Assembly: GCF_025949695.1 (NCBI RefSeq)
Contig: NZ_JAPDFL010000001.1
Span: 1,801,501-1,865,500 of the forward strand
Length of the DNA stretch: 64,000 bases
Direction of reading: 5' to 3'
Source of the DNA: Pararhodobacter zhoushanensis
Lineage (GTDB): Bacteria > Pseudomonadota > Alphaproteobacteria > Rhodobacterales > Rhodobacteraceae
A program made the position numbers and the translations under genes. This document shows positions 9,274 to 18,223 of the stretch, one piece after another (the stretch's first letter is position 1; every line of letters starts with the position of its first letter). Under the pieces are notes generated by a model, which was not told where the DNA came from, searched no databases, and worked only from the letters and a program-made list of their open reading frames with translations.

Positions 9274-9869
9274 TGCCGCACCCCCTGAAGCTTGAGGTCT
9301 TTGAAACCGCCGACACGCCGGAAGGCCCGGCGCTGCTAATGCCCGAAGAGATCGAGGATATTCGCCTCAACGCCTATGAGCGCGGCTATCTGGCTGGCTG
9401 GGATGATGGCGGCCAGCAGGTGCAAACCGATGAGACCGCGCGCCGTGAGGCCATCGAGCGTCAGGCCGAACAGCTCAATTTCACCTACCATGAGGCGCGC
9501 GGCCATGTGCTCAAGGCGCTGCTTCCCATGCTTGAAGGCATGCTCAGTTGTGTGCTGCCGACGCTTGCGCGCGCCTCCATCGTCCCGTTGGCGATCGAAC
9601 ATCTCACGCCGCTGGCCCATGGCGCGGCGGATGCACCGCTCACCCTGCGCGTCCCGTCGGGCAGCCGCGACGCCTATCTCGCCGCGTTCGAGGGGTTGGT
9701 GCTGCCACCGCTCGATCTGGTCGAGACCGACGATCTGGCCGAGGGACAGGCGCTCTTCGTTCTGGGTGAGGCCGAGACGCACATCGACCTGACCCACGCC
9801 GCCGAGGAAATCCGCCGCGCCATCGACCGTTTCTACCTGATCCAGACCGAGGAGAGCCAGCTTGCCTGA
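9273..9869 (+). CDS. fliH: FliH-like flagellar export regulator
   Basis: 198-residue cytoplasmic protein between fliF and fliN, overlapping fliF (TGATG) and fliN. FliH-type proteins regulate the export ATPase FliI and dock it at the C ring. The features seen fit: an N-terminal segment with AYERGYLAGWDDG, a heptad-rich alpha-helical region at about 45-90, and a C-terminal V-ATPase E-subunit-like domain (LTLRVPSGSRDAYLAAF ... LTHAAEEIRRAIDRF). Similarity to FliH is weak, as usual for the family, so position carries much of the call. No fliI or fliG is present in the window. Confidence 0.7.
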   Translation: MPHPLKLEVFETADTPEGPALLMPEEIEDIRLNAYERGYLAGWDDGGQQVQTDETARREAIERQAEQLNFTYHEARGHVLKALLPMLEGMLSCVLPTLARASIVPLAIEHLTPLAHGAADAPLTLRVPSGSRDAYLAAFEGLVLPPLDLVETDDLAEGQALFVLGEAETHIDLTHAAEEIRRAIDRFYLIQTEESQLA

Positions 9870-10155
9870 CACCGAAACCGCCACGCCCGCCGCCAGCCTC
9901 GGCAGCGGCGCGTTCACCCAAGTGCCCATCGAGATCGTCGTCGCGGTGGGACGCGCCCGGCCGCTGGTGCGCGATCTGCTGCGCCTGCAACGCGAGTCAG
10001 TGCTGCCGCTGGACCGCCGGGTCGAGGATCCGGTCGAGCTCTATGTCGGTGACCGGCTGATCGCGCGCGGCGTGCTTGAGGAGCTCGAGGGCGATCAGGC
10101 CGGGCAGATGGCCGTCCGCCTGACCGAGGTCGCCGATCTGTCGAACGGGCTGTGA
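9862..10155 (+). CDS. fliN: Flagellar motor switch protein FliN
   Basis: 97-residue C-ring component, a normal short FliN. The SpoA/surface-presentation domain fills the protein: VPIEIVVAVGRARPLVRDLLRL, then the turn VLPLDRRVEDPVELYVGDRLIARGVL, which matches the conserved ..L..G.VIELD....PV.I.VNG.L.A.GE.V pattern. It overlaps fliH by 8 bases and fliP by 4, so the four rightward genes are translationally linked. Confidence 0.92.
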   Translation: MPDTETATPAASLGSGAFTQVPIEIVVAVGRARPLVRDLLRLQRESVLPLDRRVEDPVELYVGDRLIARGVLEELEGDQAGQMAVRLTEVADLSNGL

Positions 10156-10889
10156 GCATGGCGGCGCGGGGCATCCTCGCCGCGTTGCTGGCGGCGCTGA
10201 TGCTGGTCTTGCCCCTTGCGGCCAGCGCGCAGGAACTGACGCTCTCGCTGGGCGAGGGGGGCGGTCTGGCCGTGCGCTCGGTGCAGCTGCTGGTGCTGCT
10301 TACCCTGCTCAGCCTTGTGCCTGGGCTGCTGATCATGGTGACCTGCTTTCCCTTCATCGTCACCGTGCTGGCGATCCTGCGGCAGGCCATCGGCCTGCAG
10401 CAATCGCCGCCGGGCATGCTGCTGACCACGCTGGCCATGTTCCTGACCTATTTCGTCATGGAACCGGTGTTCACCGCCGCCTGGAACGCCGGTGTTGTCC
10501 CGCTGGAAGCCGGGCAGATCGGCGTCGAGGAAGCCCTCACCCGCGCCATCGAGCCATTCCGCACCTTCATGGCCGCCCGCATCGATCCCGGCACCTGGGA
10601 CGGGCTGGCGCAGTTGCGCCCTGAGGCGCCAGTCTTTTCGCCCGACGGTCCGCTGTCGGTGCTGGTGCCCAGTTTCCTGCTCTCGGAACTGTCGCATGCG
10701 TTCGAGGTCGGCTTCGTGATTTTCCTGCCGTTCCTGATCATCGATCTGGTGGTCGCGGCGGTGCTGATGTCGATGGGGATGATGATGGTGCCCCCTGCGG
10801 TTGTCTCGCTGCCGTTCAAACTGGCGTTCTTTGTGGTGGCCGACGGCTGGACCCTCGTCAGCGCCTCGCTTGTCCGGGGCTACTTCTGA
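10152..10889 (+). CDS. fliP: Flagellar export apparatus protein FliP
   Basis: Membrane subunit of the flagellar type III export gate, 245 residues from GTG 10152 (ATG 10158 is an alternative). It has a cleavable signal (LAALLAALMLVLPLAASAQ), then the hallmark FliP stretches LLTLLSLVPGLLIMVTCF, LRQAIGLQQSPPGMLL, and ELSHAFEVGFVIFLPFLIID followed by VLMSMGMMMVPP. It closes the rightward operon; a hairpin repeat lies about 40 bases downstream. Confidence 0.96.
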   Translation: MSMAARGILAALLAALMLVLPLAASAQELTLSLGEGGGLAVRSVQLLVLLTLLSLVPGLLIMVTCFPFIVTVLAILRQAIGLQQSPPGMLLTTLAMFLTYFVMEPVFTAAWNAGVVPLEAGQIGVEEALTRAIEPFRTFMAARIDPGTWDGLAQLRPEAPVFSPDGPLSVLVPSFLLSELSHAFEVGFVIFLPFLIIDLVVAAVLMSMGMMMVPPAVVSLPFKLAFFVVADGWTLVSASLVRGYF

Positions 10890-10928
10890 GCGCCCCTCAT
10901 CTGTCTCCAAATATCCATGGGGGGGTTA

Positions 10929-10958
10929 TTCAAGGGGGGCGCGTGCGTCCCCCTTGAA
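10929..10958. repeat. Intergenic hairpin of the TTCAAGGGGG family
   Basis: Inverted repeat TTCAAGGGGG ... CCCCCTTGAA with a 10-base loop, between convergent fliP and the response regulator. The same arms recur at 30955-30983 and 52986-53011. It may act as a two-way terminator although no T-run follows. Confidence 0.6.
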
Positions 10959-11070
10959 GCGGGTGTGGGTGGCAACCCACCCGGCGCGAGGGGTGAGGAG
11001 CGTTTAGGCAAACCTCCAGTGGAGGTTTGCCCGCGACGCAAGATGCCCCCGAGCGCCGGTCTGCCTTGGC

Positions 11071-11775
11071 TCAACTCCAGCTCACATCGCCCAGAAAGAT
11101 ATACCCGGCCCCATAGATCGTCTTGATCAGGCGCGGGTTCTTGGGGTCTTCCCCCAGCTTGGCCCGCAGCCGCGAGATGCGCACATCCATCGCCCGGTCG
11201 AAACTCTCGCCCGCTGCGCCGCCCAGCGATTCCTGCATCTGCGTGCGCGAGATCAGGCGTTTGGGCGCTTCCAGAAACAGCCGCAGCACCTCGCCCTCGG
11301 CGTGGCTGAACGGCGTCTCCACGCCGTCGTCGCCGCGCAGCATGTAGCGGTCGAACTGCGCCTCCCAGCCGTTGAACCGCGCCACCGATCCGGCACTGTC
11401 CGGCGTCGGGCGCGATTTGCGCAACCGGGCGCGGATGCGGGCGACGACCTCGGCGGGCTCGAACGGCTTGATGATATAGTCATCCGCCCCCAGCTCCAGC
11501 CCGGTCACCCGGTCGTTGATGTTGGCGCGGCCCGAAATGATGATGATCGTCGCCCCCGATTCCAGCGCCAGCCGGTGCACCAGCGCCAGCCCGTCCCGGT
11601 CGGGCAGACCCAGATCGACCAGACACACATCGGGCGCAGTGCGCTTGAGCGCCGCCTCGAATTCGGTCGCGCGCGAATAGGTCGAGGTGCGAAACCCGGC
11701 CTCGGTCAGCGCATCGGCCAGAATGCGGCGGATTTCGGCCTCGTCATCGAGAATGGCGACATGGGGTTGCGACAT
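11071..11775 (-). CDS. OmpR/PhoB-family response regulator
   Basis: 234-residue DNA-binding response regulator. The receiver domain (1-120) has the acidic pocket DDE at 10-12, the phosphoacceptor Asp in LVDLGLPD, the Thr/Ser in IIIISGR and Lys in YIIKPFEP. A winged-helix Trans_reg_C domain fills 140-234 (RLISRTQMQESLGG ... FDRAMDVRISRLRAKL ... IKTIYGAGYIF). ATG 11775 is used since the longer frame upstream runs into the kinase gene. It lies 25 bases after the hybrid kinase, so the two form a two-component pair. The input signal and targets are unknown. Confidence 0.93.
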   Translation of the reverse strand: MSQPHVAILDDEAEIRRILADALTEAGFRTSTYSRATEFEAALKRTAPDVCLVDLGLPDRDGLALVHRLALESGATIIIISGRANINDRVTGLELGADDYIIKPFEPAEVVARIRARLRKSRPTPDSAGSVARFNGWEAQFDRYMLRGDDGVETPFSHAEGEVLRLFLEAPKRLISRTQMQESLGGAAGESFDRAMDVRISRLRAKLGEDPKNPRLIKTIYGAGYIFLGDVSWS

Positions 11776-11800
11776 CAGGCGTCCTTGTGAAACGGGTCGG

Positions 11801-13761
11801 TCAGGGGCCGCTGACGGCGGGATCGGTAACGCGGCGCAGGAAGCTTTCCAGATCGCCCGGATCGAAGGGTTTGGGCAAGACCCCAACCGAGGCCGCCTGC
11901 ACATGCAGCGGATGCCCGGGCGGCAGGGATGTCATCAGCCCCACGGCCAGCCCCGGTCGTGTGGCGCGCAGCGCCGTTTGCAGGTCAAGCCCGGTTGCCC
12001 CCCCTTGAGCTGGATGTCCGACAGCACCAGCCCCACCTCGGGCAGCAGCGCCAGCGCCTCGGCATCGGCGGCGGTTTCGGCCTCGATCACCTGATGCCCC
12101 AGCCCCATCAGCATCTCGCGCACATGGGTGCGGATCTCGGGGCTGTCCTCGACCAGCAGCACCAGCCGCGTTTCGGGCGCGCAGGCTTCGGTTGCCGGAC
12201 GCAGGGGCAGGCGCAACACCACCCGCGCGCCGCCGCTTTTCCGGTTGCTCAACCGCACCGATCCGCCCGAGAGCGTCGCCAGATCGAACACCATCGCCAG
12301 CCCCAGCCCCGAGCCTTCGCCGCCCTTGGTGGTAAAGAACGGATCGAGCCCGCGTTTGAGCGCTTCGTCGGAGAAGCCCGGGCCGTCATCCTCGACCTCC
12401 AGCTCCAGCCAGGTGTCCTGCACCAGACGCGCGCTCAGCCGGATCACCCCGCGCTCGGCCCGCGTCGCAATCGAATCGCGGGCGTTCAGGATCAGGTTCA
12501 GCAGTGCATCCTGCACTGCGCCCGCGTCCAGCATCAGGCGGCCCAGACCCGGCTCCAGATCGATCAGCAGCCGGGTCTGCTCGGGCAGCGAGGGCGAGGC
12601 CATCATCTGCAAATCATCGAGCAGCGGCTCCAGATCGGTCGGCTCGGCCCGCAGGGTGCGCGCGCCGGAAATCTCGCCGATCCGGCGCAGCAGCGTCCCG
12701 CCACGCCGGGCGGCGGCCAGCGTGGCGCGCACCAGATCGGCACCTTGGGGCGGCAGGTCGGGCAGACGGTCCAGCTTGCCCTGCAATCCCAGAATGATGG
12801 TCAGCAGATTGGCGAAATCATGCGCCAGGCCCGAGGTGAGCTGCGCCGCCAGCTCGCGCTTGCGGGTCTGGGTCAGCGCCGCGCGCGCTTGGGTCTCGCC
12901 GGTGATGTCGGTCGACAGGATATAGACCCCGCCGCCCGCCTCGCGTCCTGCGGTGTCGCGTCCCGGGTCCGGGGTCAGCGCCACCCGCACCCGGCGTCCG
13001 CTGTCTTCATGGGTGATCTCGCAGACCGCGCTTTCACCGTCCAGCGCGGTGAGCAGATAGGGTAGGATGCGGCCAAAGGTTACCGGCCCCAGCGCGACCG
13101 ACGCGTGCAGCCCGACCACGCTGGAGGGCGTGCCCGGCATCACCGATGATAGCCGCCGGTTCGAGTAGGTGTAGACCAGACTGCGGTCCACATGCGCGAT
13201 ATGGGCGGGCATCATTTCGGTGACCAGCCGGGTGCGCGCTTCCATTTCAGTCAATTCGCGCTGGGTCTCCTCCAGCATCATGTTGGTCGAGGCAAGCTGC
13301 CGGTTCGCCAGTCCCAGCCGCTCGGCATGGGCGACCAACTGGCCCGAGAGTTCCTCGGACCGCGCGCGCAGGAGTTCCTCTTGCAGCTTGATTTCGGTGA
13401 TATCGGTGTAAACCGTCACCCAGCCGCCCTGTGCCAGCGGCGCACCCTCGACCGCGACCCATCGCCCGCTGGCGCGTTGGCGCTCCATGTAATGCGGGCG
13501 AAAGTCGCGGGCGATCTCGACGCGTTGGCGGACGGCCTCGTCTGCGTCGTCTTGCGGACCGTATTCGCCCGCGTGGACCAGATAATGGATGGTGTCGTGG
13601 AAACTGGCACCCGGCCGGACCAGCGCATCGGGCAGGCCGAACATCTCCTGATAGCGCTGGTTGCACACCGCCAGACGCAGGTCGCTGTCAAAGATCGACA
13701 GGGCCTGCTGGATCAGGTTCAACCCGGCGCGCGTCAGCTTTTCGGTCACGTCATTCTGCAT
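11801..13761 (-). CDS. Hybrid PAS sensor histidine kinase (reading frame broken once)
   Basis: Cytoplasmic sensor kinase with two PAS regions (about 10-130 and 200-310), a long coiled coil between them (ELLRARSEELSGQLVAHAER), an H-box GLAHDFANLLTIILG, N-box DALLNLILNARDS, G-boxes DDGPGF and GEGSGLGLAMV, and a C-terminal receiver starting LVLLVEDSPEIRTH with Asp in LVLSDIQ. The frame fails in a run of seven G on the coding strand (11998-12004). Adding one G restores LKGGATGLDLQTALRATRPG and a normal end DPAVSGP at 11801, for 653 residues. It is encoded just before its likely partner, the OmpR-type regulator. No membrane helices are seen. Confidence 0.85.
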
Positions 13762-13813
13762 GGCGTCACCGTAGCGGGACGGGGGCAGGGGCGTCCACTG
13801 CGCCGTTACGTGA

Positions 13814-14338
13814 TCAGTTCAGAACCTCGCCGGGGTCCACGCCCCAAAGCACCGAGCGATCGACCCAGCCGCGCGTTCCGTCGATCGACACGCGGCACCA
13901 TGACGGGTCGCATTCCATGATCCGGGCGACAACCCCGGCTTCCAGATAGGCCAGTTCCGGCGCGTTCGGCGCCGGGCGTGCACGCATCGGCGTCATGTCC
14001 TGCTGGACCAGAACCGTCCGCACGCCGGACAGCAGCGCATAGTTGATCCAGCCCCCTTCGCCTTCGGAATCCTCGACCCGCCGCCAATGCTCGAACTCGC
14101 CGGTGACGCGCAGCGGCAGGTCACGGCGGGTATAGACCCAGTCGACACGGTGCGTTTCAGACGGGCCTCGCCGCGCCCGCGCGCGGGACGTCTTGAGCGA
14201 GACATAGCGCGGCAGCGGCAAGCCGGTTTCCGTGCCGACAACCTGCGCCGGCGCGGCGGTCGGGGCGTCCTGGGCCAAAGCACTGCCGCAAAGCGCAGCA
14301 CCTGCCGCCACGGCGATAATACGGAGTGCTGCTCGCAT
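13814..14338 (-). CDS. Secreted SH3-domain protein
   Basis: 174-residue exported protein from ATG 14338: signal peptide MRAALRIIAVAAGAALCGSALA, then two bacterial SH3-like modules. The first is around PLPRYVSLKTSRARARRGPS ... RDLPLRVTGEFEHWRRVED and the second around VQQDMTPMRARPAPNAPELAYLEAGVVARI with the W-C-R-V ... GWVDRS ending. This matches the SH3_4 family of Rhodobacterales, thought to bind cell-wall or other periplasmic ligands. It is 52 bases upstream of the sensor kinase in the same direction, so it may be co-transcribed with it. Confidence 0.85.
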   Translation of the reverse strand: MRAALRIIAVAAGAALCGSALAQDAPTAAPAQVVGTETGLPLPRYVSLKTSRARARRGPSETHRVDWVYTRRDLPLRVTGEFEHWRRVEDSEGEGGWINYALLSGVRTVLVQQDMTPMRARPAPNAPELAYLEAGVVARIMECDPSWCRVSIDGTRGWVDRSVLWGVDPGEVLN

Positions 14339-14495
14339 CCTGTCCTGCCCGGCCCGCTTGCGGCGGGTCTGTCTGTGCCTTCCGCTCCCGGGTAATTTTA
14401 TTTCGTCCCGGGTTGCGCGGAGAGCTTGTGCCTCGGTTCGCTCTACGCCACTTTGCCAGCAAGTGGCCTGATTTGAAAGACCCAAGGAGGTTTCC

Positions 14496-15482
14496 ATGCC
14501 CCTCAAACGCTTGTGTGTTGTCGTGACGCGACGCCTGCCCGATCCCGTAGAGACCCGGCTCAAGGAATTGTTCGACGCCGAGCTGCGCGACGACGAGACG
14601 CCGATGACCCGCGACGAGCTGATCGCGGCGATGGAGCGCGCCGATGTGCTGGTGCCGACGCTGACCGACCATATCGACGCCAGCATGCTGGCCCGCGCGG
14701 GCGAGAAGCTGAAACTGATCGCGAATTATGGCGCGGGCATCGACCATATCGACGTGCAATCGGCCCGCCAGCGCGGGGTTCTGGTGTCGAATACGCCCGG
14801 CGTCGTGACCGAGGATACCGCCGATATGACCATGGCGCTGATGCTGTCGGTGACCCGGCGCATTCCCGAAGGACTGGCGCTGATGCAGGCCGGCGACTGG
14901 CCCGGCTGGTCGCCGATGGCCAATCTGGGCAGCCGGATCGGTGGCAAGCGGCTGGGCATTCTGGGCATGGGGCGCATCGGCCAGGCGGTGGCGCGGCGCG
15001 CGCAGGCCTTCGGGATGCAGATCCACTATCACAACCGCAAACGGCTGCGCCCCGAAGTCGAAGCGCCGCTTGAGGCGACCTATTGGGAGAGCCTCGACCA
15101 GATGGTCGCGCGGATGGATGTCATCTCGATCAACTGCCCGCATACGCCCTCGACCTTCCATCTGATGAACGCGCGGCGGCTGAAGCTGATGAAACCGACT
15201 TCGGTGATCGTGAACACCTCGCGCGGCGAAGTTGTGGACGAAAACGCCCTGACCCGCATGTTGCGCGCCGGCGAGATCGCCGGGGCAGGGCTTGATGTGT
15301 TCGAGCGCGGCCACGAGGTGAACCCGCGCCTGCGCGAGCTGCCCAATGTGGTGTTGTTGCCGCATATGGGCTCGGCCACGCTGGAGGGCCGGGTCGAGAT
15401 GGGCGAGAAGGTGATCCTGAACATCAAGACCTTCGCCGACGGCCACCGCCCGCCCGATCAGGTGCTGCCAGGAATGCTGTGA
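14496..15482 (+). CDS. D-2-hydroxyacid dehydrogenase (glyoxylate/hydroxypyruvate reductase type)
   Basis: 328-residue cytoplasmic NAD(P)-dependent oxidoreductase. A good AGGAGG lies 6 bases before the ATG. The nucleotide fold shows GILGMGRIGQAVARRA, and the catalytic Arg/Glu/His triad is visible in NTSRGEVVDE, GAGLDVFERG and LLPHMGSAT. The lid has SNTPGVVTEDTADM. These fit the 2-hydroxyacid family close to glyoxylate reductase; formate or phosphoglycerate dehydrogenase is less likely by length. It stands alone between the SH3 gene and rnpB. Confidence 0.9.
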   Translation: MPLKRLCVVVTRRLPDPVETRLKELFDAELRDDETPMTRDELIAAMERADVLVPTLTDHIDASMLARAGEKLKLIANYGAGIDHIDVQSARQRGVLVSNTPGVVTEDTADMTMALMLSVTRRIPEGLALMQAGDWPGWSPMANLGSRIGGKRLGILGMGRIGQAVARRAQAFGMQIHYHNRKRLRPEVEAPLEATYWESLDQMVARMDVISINCPHTPSTFHLMNARRLKLMKPTSVIVNTSRGEVVDENALTRMLRAGEIAGAGLDVFERGHEVNPRLRELPNVVLLPHMGSATLEGRVEMGEKVILNIKTFADGHRPPDQVLPGML

Positions 15483-15581
15483 GGGAGCGGCGGCGCTCGG
15501 CCCCATCGAGGGGCCTCGCGCCGCTCTGGGCTGCCGCCCAGACCCGCCCGGGAGGATTTTCCATCCTCCCGGACCCTCCTG

Positions 15582-15655
15582 GAGGATATTTAACAGAGCA
15601 AAGAGAGGCGTTAACAATTGGTTAACCGCGCTTTCTTTGCTCTTCAAATATCCTC
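15582..15655. repeat. Long inverted repeat enclosing a CtrA-type box
   Basis: Arms GAGGATATTTAACAGAGCAAAG and its near-complement ending CAAATATCCTC enclose a central palindrome. The arm motif GATATTT-AGAGCAAAGA recurs near 25337, so this is a dispersed intergenic element, probably terminator-like for the preceding dehydrogenase. Confidence 0.6.
15611..15625. promoter_or_regulatory. Perfect TTAA-N7-TTAA (CtrA-type) box upstream of rnpB
   Basis: TTAA-CAATTGG-TTAA matches the CtrA consensus exactly and is itself nearly palindromic. It lies in the loop of the inverted repeat and about 97 bases before the -35 element of rnpB. Occupation by CtrA is an inference from the motif. Confidence 0.45.
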
Positions 15656-15721
15656 GGGGGGTGAATTCGCTGCAAGCGAAGAGGGGGCTGAAGGCCCCCT
15701 TGCCCCGCGCGTCGACAGGCG

Positions 15722-15750
15722 TTGACGGTTGCCGGGCGCGCGCGTAGGAG
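15722..15750 (+). promoter_or_regulatory. Sigma-70-type promoter of rnpB
   Basis: TTGACG (-35, 15722-15727), a 17-base spacer and TAGGAG (-10, 15745-15750) are followed 8-9 bases later by the first pairing base of the RNase P RNA at about 15759. The geometry is textbook and decides the RNA 5' end. Confidence 0.7.
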
Positions 15751-15758
15751 AAGCAGGT

Positions 15759-16190
15759 GCGGATGGCTGGACGGCCGCGGGTCTTGCGATCCGAGGAAAG
15801 TCCGGACTCCATGAGACAACGGTGCCGGGTAACGCCCGGCCGGGGCAACCCGAGGGAAAGCGCCACAGAGAACAGACCGCCCCCGCCCGCCGAACCAGAG
15901 GTTCGCTTTTGGCGCGGCAGACGTGGGTAAGGGTGAAACGGTGGGGTAAGAGCCCACCGCGGGACGGGCAACCGGACCGGCAAGGCAAGCCCCACCGGGA
16001 GCAATGCCGAATAGGGGCCTCGCGCGGGCATGATCGACCCGGTCTTCGGATCGGGGCCGATATCGCCGCAGGGACGTCTCAGCCCAGAGGCCCGGGTTGG
16101 CAGCTTGACCCCTCCGGTAACGGACGGGGCAGAGGAATGGTCGTCGCCGGGGGCAACCCCGGTACAAAATCCGGCTTACAGGCCATCCGC
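15759..16190 (+). ncRNA. rnpB: RNase P RNA, bacterial class A
   Basis: Catalytic RNA that trims tRNA 5' leaders. The terminal P1 helix pairs GCGGATGGC at 15759 with GCCATCCGC at 16182. Universal blocks are present: GAGGAAAGTCCGGACTCC at about 15791, the P15-type GGGCAACCC and GAGGGAAAGCGCCACAGAGA region at about 15843-15872, AGGGTGAAACGGTGGGGTAAG at about 15930, and ACAAAATCCGGCTTAC at about 16164, which ends the P4 pseudoknot strand. Length of about 432 bases fits an alphaproteobacterial RNA. Overlapping open frames here are chance. Confidence 0.96.
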
Positions 16191-16248
16191 GCACTCTCCA
16201 ACCGCCATATTTGCGCCTCATCGCGTCGCTAGCGTCTGGCTCGAAGAA

Positions 16249-16286
16249 GGGCCCGCCGGATTGCGCGGGTCCGTCGTGCTGATTTT
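16249..16286 (+). terminator. Possible rnpB terminator
   Basis: Eight-pair stem GGGCCCGC/GCGGGTCC with an 8-base loop, and TTTTT about 10 bases after the stem. The gap between stem and T-run makes this only a moderate candidate. Confidence 0.4.
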
Positions 16287-16344
16287 TGCGGAACGCGCCG
16301 GGTGACCCGGCGTGTGGTTTCGCGACGGAGGTGGTGGGCCTTTT

Positions 16345-17874
16345 ATGCCTGAGAGTATTGTGCGCAAACGCCTGTTTTCCGAGAACCACCGCCGCCGTCC
16401 CTGGACTGGCGGCGCGCGGTCCCGGCTGCTGGGGGGGCAGGCGATGGCGGCGGCGCAGCGGTTGAGCCGACCGTCGATTCGCCCGGCGGTGCTGGGCTAT
16501 GCGCAATTTGCCCTGGATCTGTTGAGTGTGGCCGTTGCCGGGATGATCAGTCACAGTCTGGTTGGCGAGGTGATCCTTGGCGGTGTCGACCGCGCCGGGG
16601 CGATCTGGATGGGGGCGCTGTGCGTCGTGCTGGCCGCTCGGCTGTCGGGTGGTTATGGCTTTCGCCTGATGCGCAGCCTGTGGCGCAGTATCGTGGTCGG
16701 CGGCGTGTCGCTGATCATCGGCATGGGCGCGGTGTGCCTGCTTTTGCTGGCTGTCGATCTGGCCGACCGCGCGGCCTTTGGTTGGGTCGGCCTGTGGGTG
16801 CTGATCGCGGCGGCCGCGATGCTGGCCGCGCGCGTCGCCCTGTCGCTGCGGATCGGCTTGCTGGTGCAGACCGGGCGGCTTGAGCATCGCATCGTGCTGG
16901 TCGGCGGTGGCGAAGATCTGGAGCCGCTCTTGCGCGAGATCGTCAGCGAGCATGGCAAGGGCCGGCGGATGTGCGGCTTTTTCGACGAGCGCGGCGGGCC
17001 GCGTTCTCCGGCGATGGTCGCGGGCTACCACAAGGCCGGCGATATCGACGATCTGGTGGAATTTGCCCGGCTTGCCAAGATCGACACGGTGATCATCGCG
17101 ATCCGGGGGGCCTCGCAAGAGCGGATCCGCGAGCTGCTGGCGCGGCTCTTCGTCTTGCCGGTGGATATTCGCGTGACCGAAGGCACCGAGATCCCCGAGT
17201 TCAGCCGCAAACGGCGCTCAAATATCGGTCCCTTCGGGCTGATCGAGATCTACAAGCGCCCGATTGATGGCTTTGCCGCCTTCCGCAAACGGGTGTTCGA
17301 CGTGGTTTTCGCCTCGATCCTGCTGGTCGCCTTCGCGCCGCTCTTGCTGCTGGTGGCGCTGGCGGTGCGGCTGGAATCGCCCGGACCCGCGCTGTTCCGG
17401 CAAAAGCGGCACGGCTACAACAACAAGCCGATCGAGGTGCTCAAGTTCCGCTCGATGTATGTCGATCAATGCGATCCGACCGCCGTCAAGGCCGTGCGCC
17501 GGGGCGATGCGCGGGTGACGCGGGTGGGGCGGTTCATCCGCCGGACCTCGATCGACGAACTGCCGCAGTTCATCAACGTGATCAAAGGCGATCTGTCACT
17601 GGTCGGCCCGCGCCCGCATGCATTGACCGCACGCACCGGCGATATCGTCTATGACCAGATCACCGAGGCCTATTCGGCGCGCCACAAGGTCAAGCCGGGC
17701 GTGACCGGCTGGGCGCAGATCAACGGCTGGCGCGGCGAGATGAATTCGCCTGAAAAGATCCGCGCGCGCATCGAGCATGACCTCTATTACATCGAACACT
17801 GGTCGCTGCGGCTGGACTTCAAGATCGCGCTTTTGACGCCCTGGAGCCTTGTTACCACGAAAAATGCCTATTGA
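16345..17874 (+). CDS. Undecaprenyl-phosphate sugar phosphotransferase (WcaJ/polyisoprenyl type)
   Basis: 509-residue inner-membrane enzyme that moves a sugar-1-phosphate to undecaprenyl phosphate to start exopolysaccharide or O-unit assembly. Four N-terminal helices (about 45-165), a CoA-binding-like cytoplasmic domain (185-300), a re-entrant helix (VFDVVFASILLVAFAPLLLLV) and the bac_transf domain with KFRSMYVDQ, RRTSIDELPQFINVIKGDLSLVGPRP and KPGVTGWAQINGWRGE. ATG 16345 is chosen with GGAGG upstream; an in-frame start 33 bases earlier is possible. A shorter ExoY-like homologue lies at 46035-46802. Confidence 0.93.
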   Translation: MPESIVRKRLFSENHRRRPWTGGARSRLLGGQAMAAAQRLSRPSIRPAVLGYAQFALDLLSVAVAGMISHSLVGEVILGGVDRAGAIWMGALCVVLAARLSGGYGFRLMRSLWRSIVVGGVSLIIGMGAVCLLLLAVDLADRAAFGWVGLWVLIAAAAMLAARVALSLRIGLLVQTGRLEHRIVLVGGGEDLEPLLREIVSEHGKGRRMCGFFDERGGPRSPAMVAGYHKAGDIDDLVEFARLAKIDTVIIAIRGASQERIRELLARLFVLPVDIRVTEGTEIPEFSRKRRSNIGPFGLIEIYKRPIDGFAAFRKRVFDVVFASILLVAFAPLLLLVALAVRLESPGPALFRQKRHGYNNKPIEVLKFRSMYVDQCDPTAVKAVRRGDARVTRVGRFIRRTSIDELPQFINVIKGDLSLVGPRPHALTARTGDIVYDQITEAYSARHKVKPGVTGWAQINGWRGEMNSPEKIRARIEHDLYYIEHWSLRLDFKIALLTPWSLVTTKNAY

Positions 17875-17984
17875 GCGGAAGAAGCCCGAAAGGGGCGTTG
17901 ACTCTGCCCGTGGTATGCGTAAAAGGCGGGCTTCATAGGAATATACAGGCTGCCCTTCTGGCCGCCGTGCGCAGGAGATAACCC

Positions 17985-18152
17985 ATGGCGAAGCCGACGA
18001 CGATCAAGATCCGTCTGAATTCGACGGCGGGGACTGGCCACTTCTACGTGACCAAGAAAAACGCCCGGACGATGACCGAAAAGATGACCATCCGGAAATT
18101 TGACCCGGTATTGCGTCAGCACGTGGAATACAAGGAAGGCAAGATCAAGTAA
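17985..18152 (+). CDS. rpmG: 50S ribosomal protein L33
   Basis: 55-residue ribosomal protein: [20 protein letters not shown], then [14 protein letters not shown] and the ending EYKEGKIK. It lacks the paired CxxC motifs, so it is the zinc-independent form usual in Alphaproteobacteria. AGGAGA precedes the ATG by 6 bases and a strong terminator follows, so it is a single-gene unit. Confidence 0.98.
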   Translation: MAKPTTIKIRLNSTAGTGHFYVTKKNARTMTEKMTIRKFDPVLRQHVEYKEGKIK

Positions 18153-18182
18153 GATCTGCCGACCCCGGTCCACCGGATCAGA

Positions 18183-18207
18183 GCCACCCTTTGGGGTGGC
18201 TTTTTCC
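18183..18207 (+). terminator. Intrinsic terminator of rpmG
   Basis: Perfect 7-pair stem GCCACCC/GGGTGGC with a TTTG loop, followed directly by TTTTT. Confidence 0.9.
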
Positions 18208-18223
18208 GTTTACGGCGGGCGTG

